Positions 1 to 6,202 are shown, counted from the stretch's first letter. The stretch: DNA of 7,241 bases from an uncultured Senegalimassilia sp. (GCA_937925385.1 CALEWN010000310.1:1-7241); one strand, 5' to 3'. Translations and numbers: made by a program. The notes: generated by a model from the letters alone, not told the origin.

Positions 1-553
1 CTGCCGCCAGGGCTTCCTTGAGCGGCGCTTGGACGTTCTCCCCCTCCTGGCGATACCCGCGCTTGTGGAGCGGCTCGCCTGCAAGATCTATCGCGATCGT
101 AGCCTTCTTCGCATGGATCGACACGTTGATCTGCACATCCGGGCGGTGCTTAGAGACCTCGGGGCGCTTGCCGGTTTGCGCACGCAGTTCGTCGCAGATC
201 GCATCCTTCACGCGCATGGCGGAAAACTGGGTGTTGCGCAGCTCCCGATTCGTCCCGTGCGCAGAGACCACGATCGTAGCATCTGGACCGATATGCTCCT
301 GCCAGGGAATCGCGCGGGTCTGTTCGTAGAGCTCATCAGCGCTCGCACAACCGATGCGTGCGAGCACGAGCAGCACGCGCGAAGCGCTACGCAACCACAA
401 ACAAGAACGCAGCGCATCTTCGATGGTGCTGAAAAAGGCAACGCCCCCTTTAAGGGGGCGAATGCGCTTGATACCTTGGCTCTTCAGTTCTTCAGAAACG
501 ATCTGCTCGAAACCAGCCGGGCAGACCGCATAAAACTCGAGTGAGGCGTCCAT
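1..553 (-). CDS. rlmL: 23S rRNA guanine-N2 methyltransferase, THUMP domain, N-terminal part (RlmL type)
   Basis: This is the first 184 codons of a gene that runs off the left edge. Members of this family (COG0116) use SAM to methylate a guanine in 23S rRNA in the cytoplasm. The start fits the family: residues 8-19 hold YAVCPAGFEQIV and residues 35-40 hold KGGVAF. A THUMP RNA-binding domain follows at about 45-157, with LRNTQF (105-110), VKDAICD (115-121) and the family hallmark IDLAGEPLHKRGYR (155-168), ending at APLKEALAA, just before where the methyltransferase domain should start. It lines up closely with the N-terminus of E. coli RlmKL. The ATG at 553 shares its A with the rpoD TAA stop, and a GGAAGA (557-562) lies 3 nt upstream, so it is probably co-transcribed and translationally coupled to rpoD. 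Whether it is single-domain RlmL or the fused RlmKL cannot be seen here. Confidence 0.9.
   Translation of the reverse strand, partial: MDASLEFYAVCPAGFEQIVSEELKSQGIKRIRPLKGGVAFFSTIEDALRSCLWLRSASRVLLVLARIGCASADELYEQTRAIPWQEHIGPDATIVVSAHGTNRELRNTQFSAMRVKDAICDELRAQTGKRPEVSKHRPDVQINVSIHAKKATIAIDLAGEPLHKRGYRQEGENVQAPLKEALAA
432..465 (-). terminator. Terminator-like hairpin inside the rlmL reading frame
   Basis: On the minus strand a 7-bp, almost all G/C stem (arms at 454-460 and 442-448) closes a TTAAA loop. A further 3-bp GCA/TGC pairing lies across a small internal loop, followed by one C and five Ts (432-436). This is the layout of an intrinsic terminator. It lies about 94-122 nt into rlmL, over codons 32-41, which encode the conserved KGGVAF stretch, so coding constraint explains part of the sequence. 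Termination here would end the rpoD message and limit rlmL expression unless translation prevents the hairpin from forming. Function is inferred from shape alone. Confidence 0.5.
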
Positions 554-1806
554 TAATCTTCCAGATAATCCTTGAGCTTCTGGGAGCGAGAAGGATGGCG
601 CAGTTTCGCGAGCGTTTTGCTCTCGATCTGACGGATGCGCTCACGCGTGACGCCGAATTCACGACCCACTTCTTCGAGCGTGCGCGGATGACCGTCTTCA
701 AGGCCGAAACGCAGCGTGATGACCTTGCGCTCACGCTCTGCCAAGCCCTCGAGCGTTTTCGCGAGCTGCTCTTGGAGCATGGAGAAGCTGGCTGCATCGG
801 GCGGAACAACCGCGGCATCGTCTTCGATGAAATCGCCCAACTGCGAGTCTTCCTCTTCGCCGATAGGCGTTTCAAGGCTGACCGGTTCCTGTGAGATCTT
901 CTGGATCTCACGAACGCGCTCGGGCGTGAGGCCCATCTCTTCAGCGATCTCTTCGGGGGTTGGTTCGCGACCGAGCGACTGCAGGAGCTGACGCTGAATG
1001 CGCACGAGCTTGTTGATCGTCTCGACCATATGAACAGGAATACGGATGGTGCGCGCCTGATATGGGATAGCGCGGGTGATGGCCTGGCGGATCCACCACG
1101 TTGCATACGTGGAGAACTTGAAGCCCTTCGTGTAGTCGAACTTCTCGACGGCGCGGATCAGGCCCAGATTGCCTTCCTGGATAAGGTCCAGGAAGAGCAT
1201 GCCACGGCCCACGTAGCGCTTGGCGATGGACACGACCAGACGCAGGTTTGCCTCGATAAGCTGCTGCTTGGCGTCGATGCCCACCTGCTCCACGCGGCCC
1301 AGACGGCGCTTCTCACGACGCTCGAGCTCGCGGCCTTCCTCCTCGGCCTTGTCAAGCTCGGCGGCGGCGGCCACGCCGGCCTCGATCTTCATGGCCAGGT
1401 CGATCTCCTCTGCGGCGGTGAGCAGGGGAACCTTGCCGATTTCCTTGAGATACATGCGCACCGGGTCGCCGGTGAGCATGGTGACGTTGGCGGCCTCGTT
1501 GCGCTTGCGCACCGAGCTGCGGGTCTTCTTCGTACGCACCTTGGGCAGCGACACGTCGGAAGCGGCTTTGAGCTCCTCCTCGGGAATGCCCTCGAGCAGG
1601 TCCTGCTCCTCGCCGTCCTCGTTGATGTTGGACTCCGGCTTCTCGTCGGAGGCCGCCTCGGTGCTGCTCATATCGGGCTCGACGTCGTCGGCGTCGAGCA
1701 CGTCCTCGTCCTCAAGCACCTCTTCGACCACCGCAGGGGCAACGGCCTGCTTCGCGGATTTAGCGGTCTTGGAAGCAGTTGCTTGGTTCTTCGAAGCTTG
1801 AGCCAC
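553..1806 (-). CDS. rpoD: RNA polymerase principal sigma factor (RpoD/SigA)
   Basis: This is the housekeeping sigma factor that directs core RNA polymerase to -10/-35 promoters. The 417-residue protein has a Lys/Ala-rich start (1-19), a strongly acidic stretch (28-78), region 1.2 (about 112-146), region 2 (182-252, with [14 protein letters not shown]), region 3 (261-337, with GDFIEDD) and region 4 (350-405, helix-turn-helix at 374-400, [23 protein letters not shown] split by its turn). Counterparts of E. coli sigma70 promoter-reading residues are present: Q241 and T244 (-10), H259 and E262 (extended -10), R388, E389 and Q393 (-35). Unlike the usual sequence, residues 248-249 are Pro-Tyr where Ala-Asp is common. 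The start is GTG at 1806, chosen because AAGGAAGA lies 5 nt upstream. It is shorter than E. coli RpoD because the non-conserved domain between regions 1.2 and 2 is small. The stop overlaps rlmL. Confidence 0.98.
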   Translation of the reverse strand: MAQASKNQATASKTAKSAKQAVAPAVVEEVLEDEDVLDADDVEPDMSSTEAASDEKPESNINEDGEEQDLLEGIPEEELKAASDVSLPKVRTKKTRSSVRKRNEAANVTMLTGDPVRMYLKEIGKVPLLTAAEEIDLAMKIEAGVAAAAELDKAEEEGRELERREKRRLGRVEQVGIDAKQQLIEANLRLVVSIAKRYVGRGMLFLDLIQEGNLGLIRAVEKFDYTKGFKFSTYATWWIRQAITRAIPYQARTIRIPVHMVETINKLVRIQRQLLQSLGREPTPEEIAEEMGLTPERVREIQKISQEPVSLETPIGEEEDSQLGDFIEDDAAVVPPDAASFSMLQEQLAKTLEGLAERERKVITLRFGLEDGHPRTLEEVGREFGVTRERIRQIESKTLAKLRHPSRSQKLKDYLED

Positions 1807-1811
1807 GTGTT

Positions 1812-1819
1812 CTTCCTTT
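1812..1819 (-). promoter_or_regulatory. rpoD ribosome binding site
   Basis: AAGGAAGA on the minus strand lies 5 nt from the GTG start codon of rpoD (1804-1806). It supports the GTG start, since no ATG exists in frame nearby. Confidence 0.8.
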
Positions 1820-1828
1820 CGACAGGAT

Positions 1829-1864
1829 AAAAAACGCGCCTATTGCCATTCCGCAAATGGGCGC
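1829..1864 (-). terminator. Terminator or attenuator hairpin between priA and rpoD
   Basis: On the minus strand a GCGC arm (1861-1864) and CCATT arm (1856-1860), a TGCGG loop (1851-1855), and AATGG (1846-1850) and GCGC (1836-1839) return arms form a 9-bp stem with a 6-nt bulge (1840-1845). One G and six Ts (1829-1834) follow. This is a good intrinsic-terminator shape. It could end the priA message, but it lies only 22 bases before the rpoD start codon, so transcription entering rpoD from the promoter candidate at 1881-1909 must pass through it. An attenuator in the rpoD leader is therefore possible. Alternatively, TTTTAT at 1827-1832 could be the -10 of a promoter overlapping the hairpin. Confidence 0.6.
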
Positions 1865-1880
1865 AAATATGCATCAAATT

Positions 1881-1909
1881 AAGATAGCATAATCTGCACG
1901 TCAGAGCAA
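1881..1909 (-). promoter_or_regulatory. Candidate rpoD promoter (extended -10)
   Basis: On the minus strand TTGCTC (1904-1909) and TATCTT (1881-1886) are separated by 17 bp, and TGC directly before the -10 makes it an extended -10. The -35 lies in the last codons and stop of priA. The start site would be near 1874, giving a leader of roughly 70 nt that contains the 1829-1864 hairpin. The -35 matches consensus at only three positions, so the call rests on spacing, the extended -10 and position. Confidence 0.45.
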
Positions 1910-4387
1910 GTCATCGGGGTCGACGTCCACGGCCACGTTCACCCACTTGTCAGCCTTGCGGCGGCGGAACACCGGCAGCAGCACCGCGGACACGTCGGCA
2001 TCGGCAGGGCACTTGACCACCACATGCCAGCGATACGTGTTGCGCAGCTTCGCCAACACGCACGGGGTTGCTGGCAGCACGCTCCACCCGTCGCCGCCGA
2101 AGGCCCGCGCTTGCTCGGCAAGCTCGGCCGCAAGTTCGCGGGCGAGCGCCGCCACATCGGCCTCGTGGGCGCCCCACACCAGCACGTTAGCCATGCGTAC
2201 GTAGGGCGGGTACCCGAGCATCTTGCGCTTGGGCAGCTCGTCGCGCAGGAACAGCGCGCGGTCGTAACGCGCCGCGGCGCGGATGGGTGCGGCGTCGGCC
2301 TCGTAGGTTTGCACGAGCACGCGCCCGGGCAACTGTGCGCGCCCGGCGCGGCCGGCCACCTGCTCGATCAGGTCGAACGTGCGCTCGTGGGCGCGGAAGT
2401 CGGGCAGTTGCAGCTGCGTGTCGGCGTTGATGACGCCCACCAAGGTGACGTCGTCGAAGTCAAGGCCCTTCGCGATCATCTGCGTTCCCAGCAACACCGC
2501 CGCCTGCGCGGACGCGAACTGCTCGAGCAGGCGCTCGTGCGCGCCCTTCCCGCCGGTGGTGTCGGCGTCCATGCGGATGATGGGCACGCCCGCCCCCACA
2601 CCTGGCATGGCGTCGAGCACGCAGCGCAGCTCGTCTTCAACGCGCTGCGTTCCCGCGCCGAACTTCTTCAGATACGGGCTCGAGCACTCCGGGCACACCG
2701 GCGGCGACGCCTGCCGGAAGCCGCAATGATGGCACGCCAGGAAGTTGCCGCGCTCGTGATAGGTAAGCGACGTGTCGCAGTGCGGGCACTTCGGCACGAA
2801 GCCGCATTCACGGCACAGCAAAAACTTCGCGAAACCGCGCTGGTTGAGCAGAAGCACCGCTTTGCGGCCCTGTGAAAGCTCCTCTTGCAACGCGCGCGTA
2901 AGGGCCGCGGAGAACATGGAACGCGAACCTTCTGCGAACTCGCGCGCCATATCCACCACGCGGATGGCCGGCATCGGTCGGCCGTTGGCGCGCTCGGGCA
3001 GGCGGACCTGCGTCCAACGCGGATGCTTCGCGCACCGGTAGAGCGCCTCGATCGACGGCGTGGCGCTGCCGAGCACCACCGCCGCACCGCTGCGCCGGGC
3101 CATCCAACATGCGACCTCGCGCGCATGGTAGCGCGGGGCGCTGTCCTGCTTGTAGCTGCCCTCGTGCTCCTCGTCGATGACATAGAGCCCCACATTGGCA
3201 AGCGGGGTGAACAACGCGCTGCGCGCGCCCACCACCACGCGGGCCGCGCCGCTGCGGATGAAGTCCCATTGATCGTAGCGTTCGCCCGCCGACATGCGCG
3301 AATGCATGACCGCCACGGTGTCGCCGAAGCGACCGCGAAAACGGCCCACCGTCTGCGGGGTGAGCGAGATCTCGGGCACGAGCACGCACGCCGTGCGACC
3401 CTGTGCGAGGACCCGCTCGATGGCCTGCAGATACACCTCGGTCTTGCCCGAACCCGTGACGCCGTCCACAAGCACCACGTGACCGTCAGCGGCATCGCAG
3501 GCGGCGGCAATGGCGTCGAGCGCCTGCGCCTGGCCCGGCGTGAGCTGCGGTTTCGGCGAAGGAGCGCACGCCGCACCTCCGTTGCCGGCCGGCAGGCTGG
3601 CGCCTCCCCTTTCGACGGCGGCCCCGGCAGCGACCCCCCCGAGGCCAACCGCCTCTTCAACGGCCGAAACCGCGCGCTGCGCCATACGCGCCGCATCTTT
3701 GGAAAACCCGCGCATACGACGGCGATGCTCGATGACCACCGCGCCCTTCGCCTCCAAGGCCTTAAGCGTTGAGGAAACCGGGCCCATCTGAGCGGTCAGC
3801 TCGCTCACGCGCAGCTGACCGCCGCGCAACGCCTCCATGACCGCGACCTGCTTGACGGCGTTCGCTCGGGGCGTGAACTCCTGAAACGCCGGCCCCGCGA
3901 CCACCCAGCGATCGTCCACCTGACCGACCGCGGGCTGCTCAAGGCGCCAGCGTCCGTCGCGCCCGTGCACCATGCGCGGCACGCCGCCCGGCGGCGTGAA
4001 CAGGCGCACGCACGCCGACAGCGGCGCGATATAGCGCTCGGAAAGCCACTGGGCGCACGCCGCGCCCTCCTCGTCGAAATACGGCTGGCTGACGGCACGC
4101 TCGATGGCCTTGAGCTTGCCCGCATCGACGCCCTGCAGCCACTGCGGACCGCCGGGTTGCCCATATTCGCCAAGCGACACCACGAAGCCCACGGCGCGCC
4201 GGTGACCGAACGGCACCAGCACCGCGCAACCCACCGAGATGGTGAAATCGCGCCCGAGCGGGCCATCGTCGCAATCTCCGGCGCCTTCGCATGCGGCGGC
4301 GAACAGCCCCTCTTCAGGGACTGCATAGGTATAAGGCGCATCGAGCGCCTGCGTGGGTATGTCCAAGATCACGGATGCCAGTTTCAT
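1901..4387 (-). CDS. priA: Replication restart helicase PriA (primosomal protein N')
   Basis: PriA binds stalled or broken replication forks, unwinds DNA 3' to 5' with ATP, and reloads the replisome. The 828-residue protein has the N-terminal 3'-DNA-end-binding domain (1 to about 130, opening ASVILDIPTQALDAPYTYAV), a winged-helix segment (about 165-225), and two helicase lobes with Walker A GVTGSGKTE (309-317, Lys315), DEEH (405-408), GSATPS (440-445), GTQMIAKG (634-641) and QVAGRAGR (676-683). Eight zinc-binding cysteines sit in four CxxC pairs at 525/528, 534/537, 552/555 and 565/568. It is about 95 residues longer than E. coli PriA, partly from an insert near 27-48 and a Gly/Ala-rich linker at 236-280. 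The ATG at 4387 fits the family N-terminus. Only a weak GGTG precedes it, and a promoter-like sequence sits almost on the start codon. metK lies upstream and rpoD downstream on the same strand. Confidence 0.98.
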   Translation of the reverse strand: MKLASVILDIPTQALDAPYTYAVPEEGLFAAACEGAGDCDDGPLGRDFTISVGCAVLVPFGHRRAVGFVVSLGEYGQPGGPQWLQGVDAGKLKAIERAVSQPYFDEEGAACAQWLSERYIAPLSACVRLFTPPGGVPRMVHGRDGRWRLEQPAVGQVDDRWVVAGPAFQEFTPRANAVKQVAVMEALRGGQLRVSELTAQMGPVSSTLKALEAKGAVVIEHRRRMRGFSKDAARMAQRAVSAVEEAVGLGGVAAGAAVERGGASLPAGNGGAACAPSPKPQLTPGQAQALDAIAAACDAADGHVVLVDGVTGSGKTEVYLQAIERVLAQGRTACVLVPEISLTPQTVGRFRGRFGDTVAVMHSRMSAGERYDQWDFIRSGAARVVVGARSALFTPLANVGLYVIDEEHEGSYKQDSAPRYHAREVACWMARRSGAAVVLGSATPSIEALYRCAKHPRWTQVRLPERANGRPMPAIRVVDMAREFAEGSRSMFSAALTRALQEELSQGRKAVLLLNQRGFAKFLLCRECGFVPKCPHCDTSLTYHERGNFLACHHCGFRQASPPVCPECSSPYLKKFGAGTQRVEDELRCVLDAMPGVGAGVPIIRMDADTTGGKGAHERLLEQFASAQAAVLLGTQMIAKGLDFDDVTLVGVINADTQLQLPDFRAHERTFDLIEQVAGRAGRAQLPGRVLVQTYEADAAPIRAAARYDRALFLRDELPKRKMLGYPPYVRMANVLVWGAHEADVAALARELAAELAEQARAFGGDGWSVLPATPCVLAKLRNTYRWHVVVKCPADADVSAVLLPVFRRRKADKWVNVAVDVDPDDLL

Positions 4388-4395
4388 AGCGCACC

Positions 4396-4426
4396 AGTAT
4401 ACCAGCGTTTCGCGAAAACCGGTCGA
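4396..4426 (-). promoter_or_regulatory. Candidate priA promoter next to the start codon
   Basis: On the minus strand TATACT (4396-4401) matches the -10 consensus at five of six positions and is preceded by TGG, forming an extended -10. A poor -35, TCGACC (4421-4426), lies 19 bp upstream. A start site about 7 nt downstream of the -10 falls near 4389, two bases before the priA ATG, which predicts a leaderless or nearly leaderless mRNA. Confidence 0.5.
4408..4417. promoter_or_regulatory. Perfect 10-bp palindrome in the priA promoter spacer
   Basis: TTTCGCGAAA reads the same on both strands and lies between the proposed -35 and -10 of priA, where a bound repressor would block polymerase. No regulator is recognised from the sequence. 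Confidence 0.35.
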
Positions 4427-4452
4427 AAAGCGAACAGATATACGCTTTTTCG
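4424..4452. promoter_or_regulatory. Dyad upstream of priA, terminator-like or operator-like
   Basis: CGAAAAGCG (4424-4432) and CGCTTTTTCG (4443-4452) are inverted copies with one extra T, separated by 10 bp. On the plus strand the second arm contains five Ts, giving a weak terminator shape. Within the dyad, CGAACAGATATACG (4431-4444) matches a CGAAC-N4-GTTCG LexA-type pattern at eight of ten fixed positions. Either reading is weak; no gene transcribed toward it on the plus strand is visible. Confidence 0.3.
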
Positions 4453-4538
4453 AGAATCTGCTGCGTACAGGCTTCCGCCCTTTCAGTCAACCCCGAAGCA
4501 TTGATGACGCAACCGAGGATGACCGGGAAGCAAGGCAC

Positions 4539-4563
4539 GCGCGCACCCGCGCAGCAGGCGCGC
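4539..4563. repeat. GC-only inverted repeat
   Basis: GCGCGC at 4539-4544 and again at 4558-4563 can pair as a 6-bp stem around a 13-nt loop. No T-run follows on either strand. It may form part of a larger structure with the neighbouring 4582-4654 repeat. Confidence 0.35.
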
Positions 4564-4581
4564 AACAGAGCCCGAAACGCA

Positions 4582-4654
4582 GGAAAGCCCGCCGGCAAGC
4601 GAGGCATGACCCAGAATCCCAGGCTATGCAGCGCTCGCTTTCAGCGGGCTTTCC
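4582..4654. repeat. 73-bp imperfect inverted repeat, possible structured RNA or terminator
   Basis: GGAAAGCCCGC (4582-4592) and GCGGGCTTTCC (4644-4654) are perfect 11-bp inverted copies. Inside them AAGCGAG (4597-4603) pairs with CTCGCTT (4634-4640), and GCAT (4604-4607) with ATGC (4626-4629), with a 4-nt bulge (4630-4633). The result is one long broken helix of 22 pairs. It lies about 100 nt downstream of metK. The T-tract is weak on both strands (CTTTCC), so it is a poor intrinsic terminator. It could instead be a small RNA, a dispersed repeat unit or an mRNA-end stabiliser. Confidence 0.55.
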
Positions 4655-4725
4655 CTACTAAATCCAAATCGCGTTCCGCCGCCTTTCGCAGCGGGTACGG
4701 CTGCCGGCATCGGCCAGCTGCGTAT

Positions 4726-4747
4726 GCGCCCTTCTGCCGAAGGACGC
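4726..4747 (-). terminator. Hairpin just after metK
   Basis: Nine nucleotides after the metK stop, GCGTCCTTC (4739-4747) and GAAGGGCGC (4726-4734) pair over 9 bp, one of them G-U, with a GGCA loop. No T-run follows, so it is either a weak or Rho-assisted terminator or a 3'-end stabiliser. Confidence 0.35.
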
Positions 4748-4756
4748 CGAAAACGC

Positions 4757-6022
4757 TTACTCCAGACCGCAGGCCTTACGCAGCGCGTCCGCACGGTCGG
4801 TTGCCTCCCAAGTGAACTCGGGAAGCTCGCGGCCGAAGTGGCCGTAAGCGGCCGTCTTGCGGTAAATGGGGCGACGCAGGTCCAGGTCGTCGATGATGGC
4901 GCCGGGACGCAGGTCGAAAACCTCGCCGATGGCGCGCTCGATATCGGCAACGGGCACGCACTCGGTGCCGAACGTGTCGACCATGACGGACACGGGGCGG
5001 GCCATGCCGATGGCGTAGGCCACCTGCACCTCGCAGCGATGCGCCAGACCCGCGGCGACCACGTTCTTGGCAACCCAGCGGGCGGCGTAGGCCGCAGAAC
5101 GGTCGACCTTCGTGCAGTCCTTGCCGCTGAATGCGCCACCGCCGTGACGGCCCATGCCGCCGTAGGTGTCGACGATGATCTTGCGACCGGTCAGACCGCA
5201 GTCGCCCATGGGGCCGCCGATGACGAAGCGGCCGGTGGGGTTGATGTGGATGCCGGCGTTGGGGGCAAGCTCCACGCCCTCGCGCTCGAGCACGGGACGG
5301 ATGACGTTGGCCTCGATCTCGGCGCGCAGCTGCTCGGTGGAGATCTCCTCGGAATGCTGCGTGGACACCACGACCTTCTCCACGTTGACGGGCTTGTCGT
5401 CGATGTAGCGGACCGAGACCTGGGTCTTGCCGTCGGGGCGCAGGTAGGGCATGGTGCCGTCCTTGCGCACTGCGGCCAGCTGCTCGGCCATGCGCTGTGC
5501 CAGGTAGATGGGCATGGGCATGAGCGTGGACGTCTCGTCGCAGGCGTAGCCGAACATCATGCCCTGGTCGCCGGCGCCGACCTTCTCATAAGGATCGTCG
5601 CCCGCCTGGCCGTGCTGGGCCTCGTAGCTCTCATCGACGCCCTGGGCGATGTCGGGGCTTTGGTCGTGGATGGCGTTGAGCACGCCGCAGGTATCGCAGT
5701 CGAAGCCGTACTTCGCGCGATCGTAGCCGATCTCGCGCAGCACCTCGCGCGCAAGCGCGGGCACGTCGACGTATGCCTGGGTGCGGATCTCGCCGGCCAC
5801 GATGATCATGCCGGTAGTGGCCATGGTCTCGCAGGCGCAGCGCACCTGCGTGGGGTCGGCCGGTTGGCCGGACGGGGAGACGTAGCCCTGCCCGGCAAGC
5901 TCGATCTCCTTCTCGAGGATGGCGTCGAGCACGGCGTCGGAGATCTGGTCGCACACCTTGTCAGGATGACCCTCGGTGACGGACTCGGACGTGAACAGAT
6001 AAGAAGAATGCGCGTTGGCCAT
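4757..6022 (-). CDS. metK: S-adenosylmethionine synthetase (methionine adenosyltransferase)
   Basis: MetK joins methionine and ATP to make SAM, the cell's methyl donor, releasing phosphate and pyrophosphate. Family signatures are intact: [13 protein letters not shown] (10-22), [12 protein letters not shown] (149-160), STQHSEE (220-226), [22 protein letters not shown] split across 260-281, and the glycine loop GGGAFSGKD (294-302) followed by [16 protein letters not shown] (305-320). At 421 residues it is longer than E. coli MetK (384). Two insertions stand out: 17 residues at 39-55 before CACETM, and about 11 residues ahead of GAGDQG, the latter common outside proteobacteria. The ATG at 6022 has a GGAGG 7 nt upstream. 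The leader carries a SAM-clan riboswitch, so high SAM should reduce MetK synthesis. Confidence 0.99.
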   Translation of the reverse strand: MANAHSSYLFTSESVTEGHPDKVCDQISDAVLDAILEKEIELAGQGYVSPSGQPADPTQVRCACETMATTGMIIVAGEIRTQAYVDVPALAREVLREIGYDRAKYGFDCDTCGVLNAIHDQSPDIAQGVDESYEAQHGQAGDDPYEKVGAGDQGMMFGYACDETSTLMPMPIYLAQRMAEQLAAVRKDGTMPYLRPDGKTQVSVRYIDDKPVNVEKVVVSTQHSEEISTEQLRAEIEANVIRPVLEREGVELAPNAGIHINPTGRFVIGGPMGDCGLTGRKIIVDTYGGMGRHGGGAFSGKDCTKVDRSAAYAARWVAKNVVAAGLAHRCEVQVAYAIGMARPVSVMVDTFGTECVPVADIERAIGEVFDLRPGAIIDDLDLRRPIYRKTAAYGHFGRELPEFTWEATDRADALRKACGLE

Positions 6023-6029
6023 TGATGTT

Positions 6030-6036
6030 CCTCCTT
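6030..6036 (-). promoter_or_regulatory. metK ribosome binding site, overlapping riboswitch P1
   Basis: AAGGAGG on the minus strand lies 7 nt from the metK ATG. Its first two As (6035-6036) are also the last two paired bases of the riboswitch P1 helix, so ligand-stabilised P1 could hinder ribosome access. Confidence 0.85.
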
Positions 6037-6125
6037 CATCGTTGTCGGCCGGACCACCTTGGCGCTTTTGCGCCAGGTTGGTGTCGGGATCTGCGAGCCA
6101 ACCCTCTCCCCCGACTCTTGATAAA
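6035..6125 (-). promoter_or_regulatory. SAM-clan riboswitch (SAM-I/SAM-IV-like) in the metK leader
   Basis: This mRNA leader element senses SAM. P1 is TTTATC (6120-6125) with GATGAA (6035-6040), followed by the SAM-I-type AAGAG. P2 is GTCGGG (6110-6115) with CCCGAC (6083-6088), then a kink-turn: tandem G-A pairs (6107-6108 with 6090-6091), a GCA bulge (6092-6094) and a GAG/CTC stem. Loop GGTTGG (6098-6103) can pair fully, with two G-U pairs, with CCGGCC (6047-6052), giving the clan's pseudoknot. CAACC and AGGTG flank P3, whose core TGGCGC/GCGCCA (6060-6075) has an AAAA loop. There is no P4 between P3 and P1, unlike SAM-I, and no T-run before metK, so control is probably at translation. The exact Rfam subclass (SAM-IV or the SAM-I/IV variant) is not settled. 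Confidence 0.9.
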
Positions 6126-6173
6126 CGGATATGTTCGGACGGTGCGCGCCGCCCGCGTTTATGCTAGCTGCGA

Positions 6174-6202
6174 ACGATACCACACGGGCATCATTTTGTA
6201 TG
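6174..6202 (-). promoter_or_regulatory. Weak candidate metK promoter
   Basis: On the minus strand CATACA (6197-6202) and TATCGT (6174-6179) are 17 bp apart, with TGG before the -10 as an extended -10. Transcription from about 6167 would include the whole riboswitch. Consensus matches are modest (three and four of six). Confidence 0.3.

Larger units (their letters stand above)
4388..4756. other. 369-bp metK-priA gap rich in inverted repeats
   Basis: No coding region is convincing here. From the metK side the gap holds a 9-bp hairpin (4726-4747), a 73-bp imperfect inverted repeat (4582-4654), a GC-only hairpin (4539-4563), an A/T-flanked dyad (4424-4452), a 10-bp palindrome (4408-4417) and the priA promoter candidate. 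Short open frames here overlap priA or metK out of frame and resemble no known protein. I saw no signature of RNase P RNA, SRP RNA or tmRNA, but a small structured RNA on either strand is possible. Confidence 0.6.

Noticed and set aside
29..544. 171-codon open frame on the plus strand at the left edge
   Set aside because: It is the antisense of the rlmL start, which shows clear THUMP-family motifs on the minus strand.
1030..1830. 266-codon open frame on the plus strand opposite rpoD
   Set aside because: Antisense shadow of rpoD with repetitive Leu/Gly/His content and no recognisable domain.
4482..4487. TTGACT as a -35 box on the minus strand upstream of priA
   Set aside because: The box itself is good, but at 17 bp the -10 position reads TACGCA, which matches consensus poorly.
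4314..4607. 97-codon minus-strand frame spanning the metK-priA gap
   Set aside because: It overlaps the priA start out of frame, is Cys/Arg/Ala-rich like random GC-rich translation, and crosses the strong inverted repeats.
4388..4756. RNase P RNA, SRP RNA or tmRNA in the metK-priA gap
   Set aside because: GGAAAGCCCGC and a GGGAAGCAAGG stretch looked faintly like RNase P and SRP motifs, but the required conserved cores are missing.
4501..4815. 104-codon plus-strand frame in the metK-priA gap
   Set aside because: Arg/Pro-rich product with no motif; it runs into the end of metK and has no convincing ribosome binding site.
4724..6025. 433-codon open frame on the plus strand opposite metK
   Set aside because: It mirrors metK and arises from third-position GC bias; the His/Val/Asp/Gly-rich product resembles no family, while metK on the other strand is certain.
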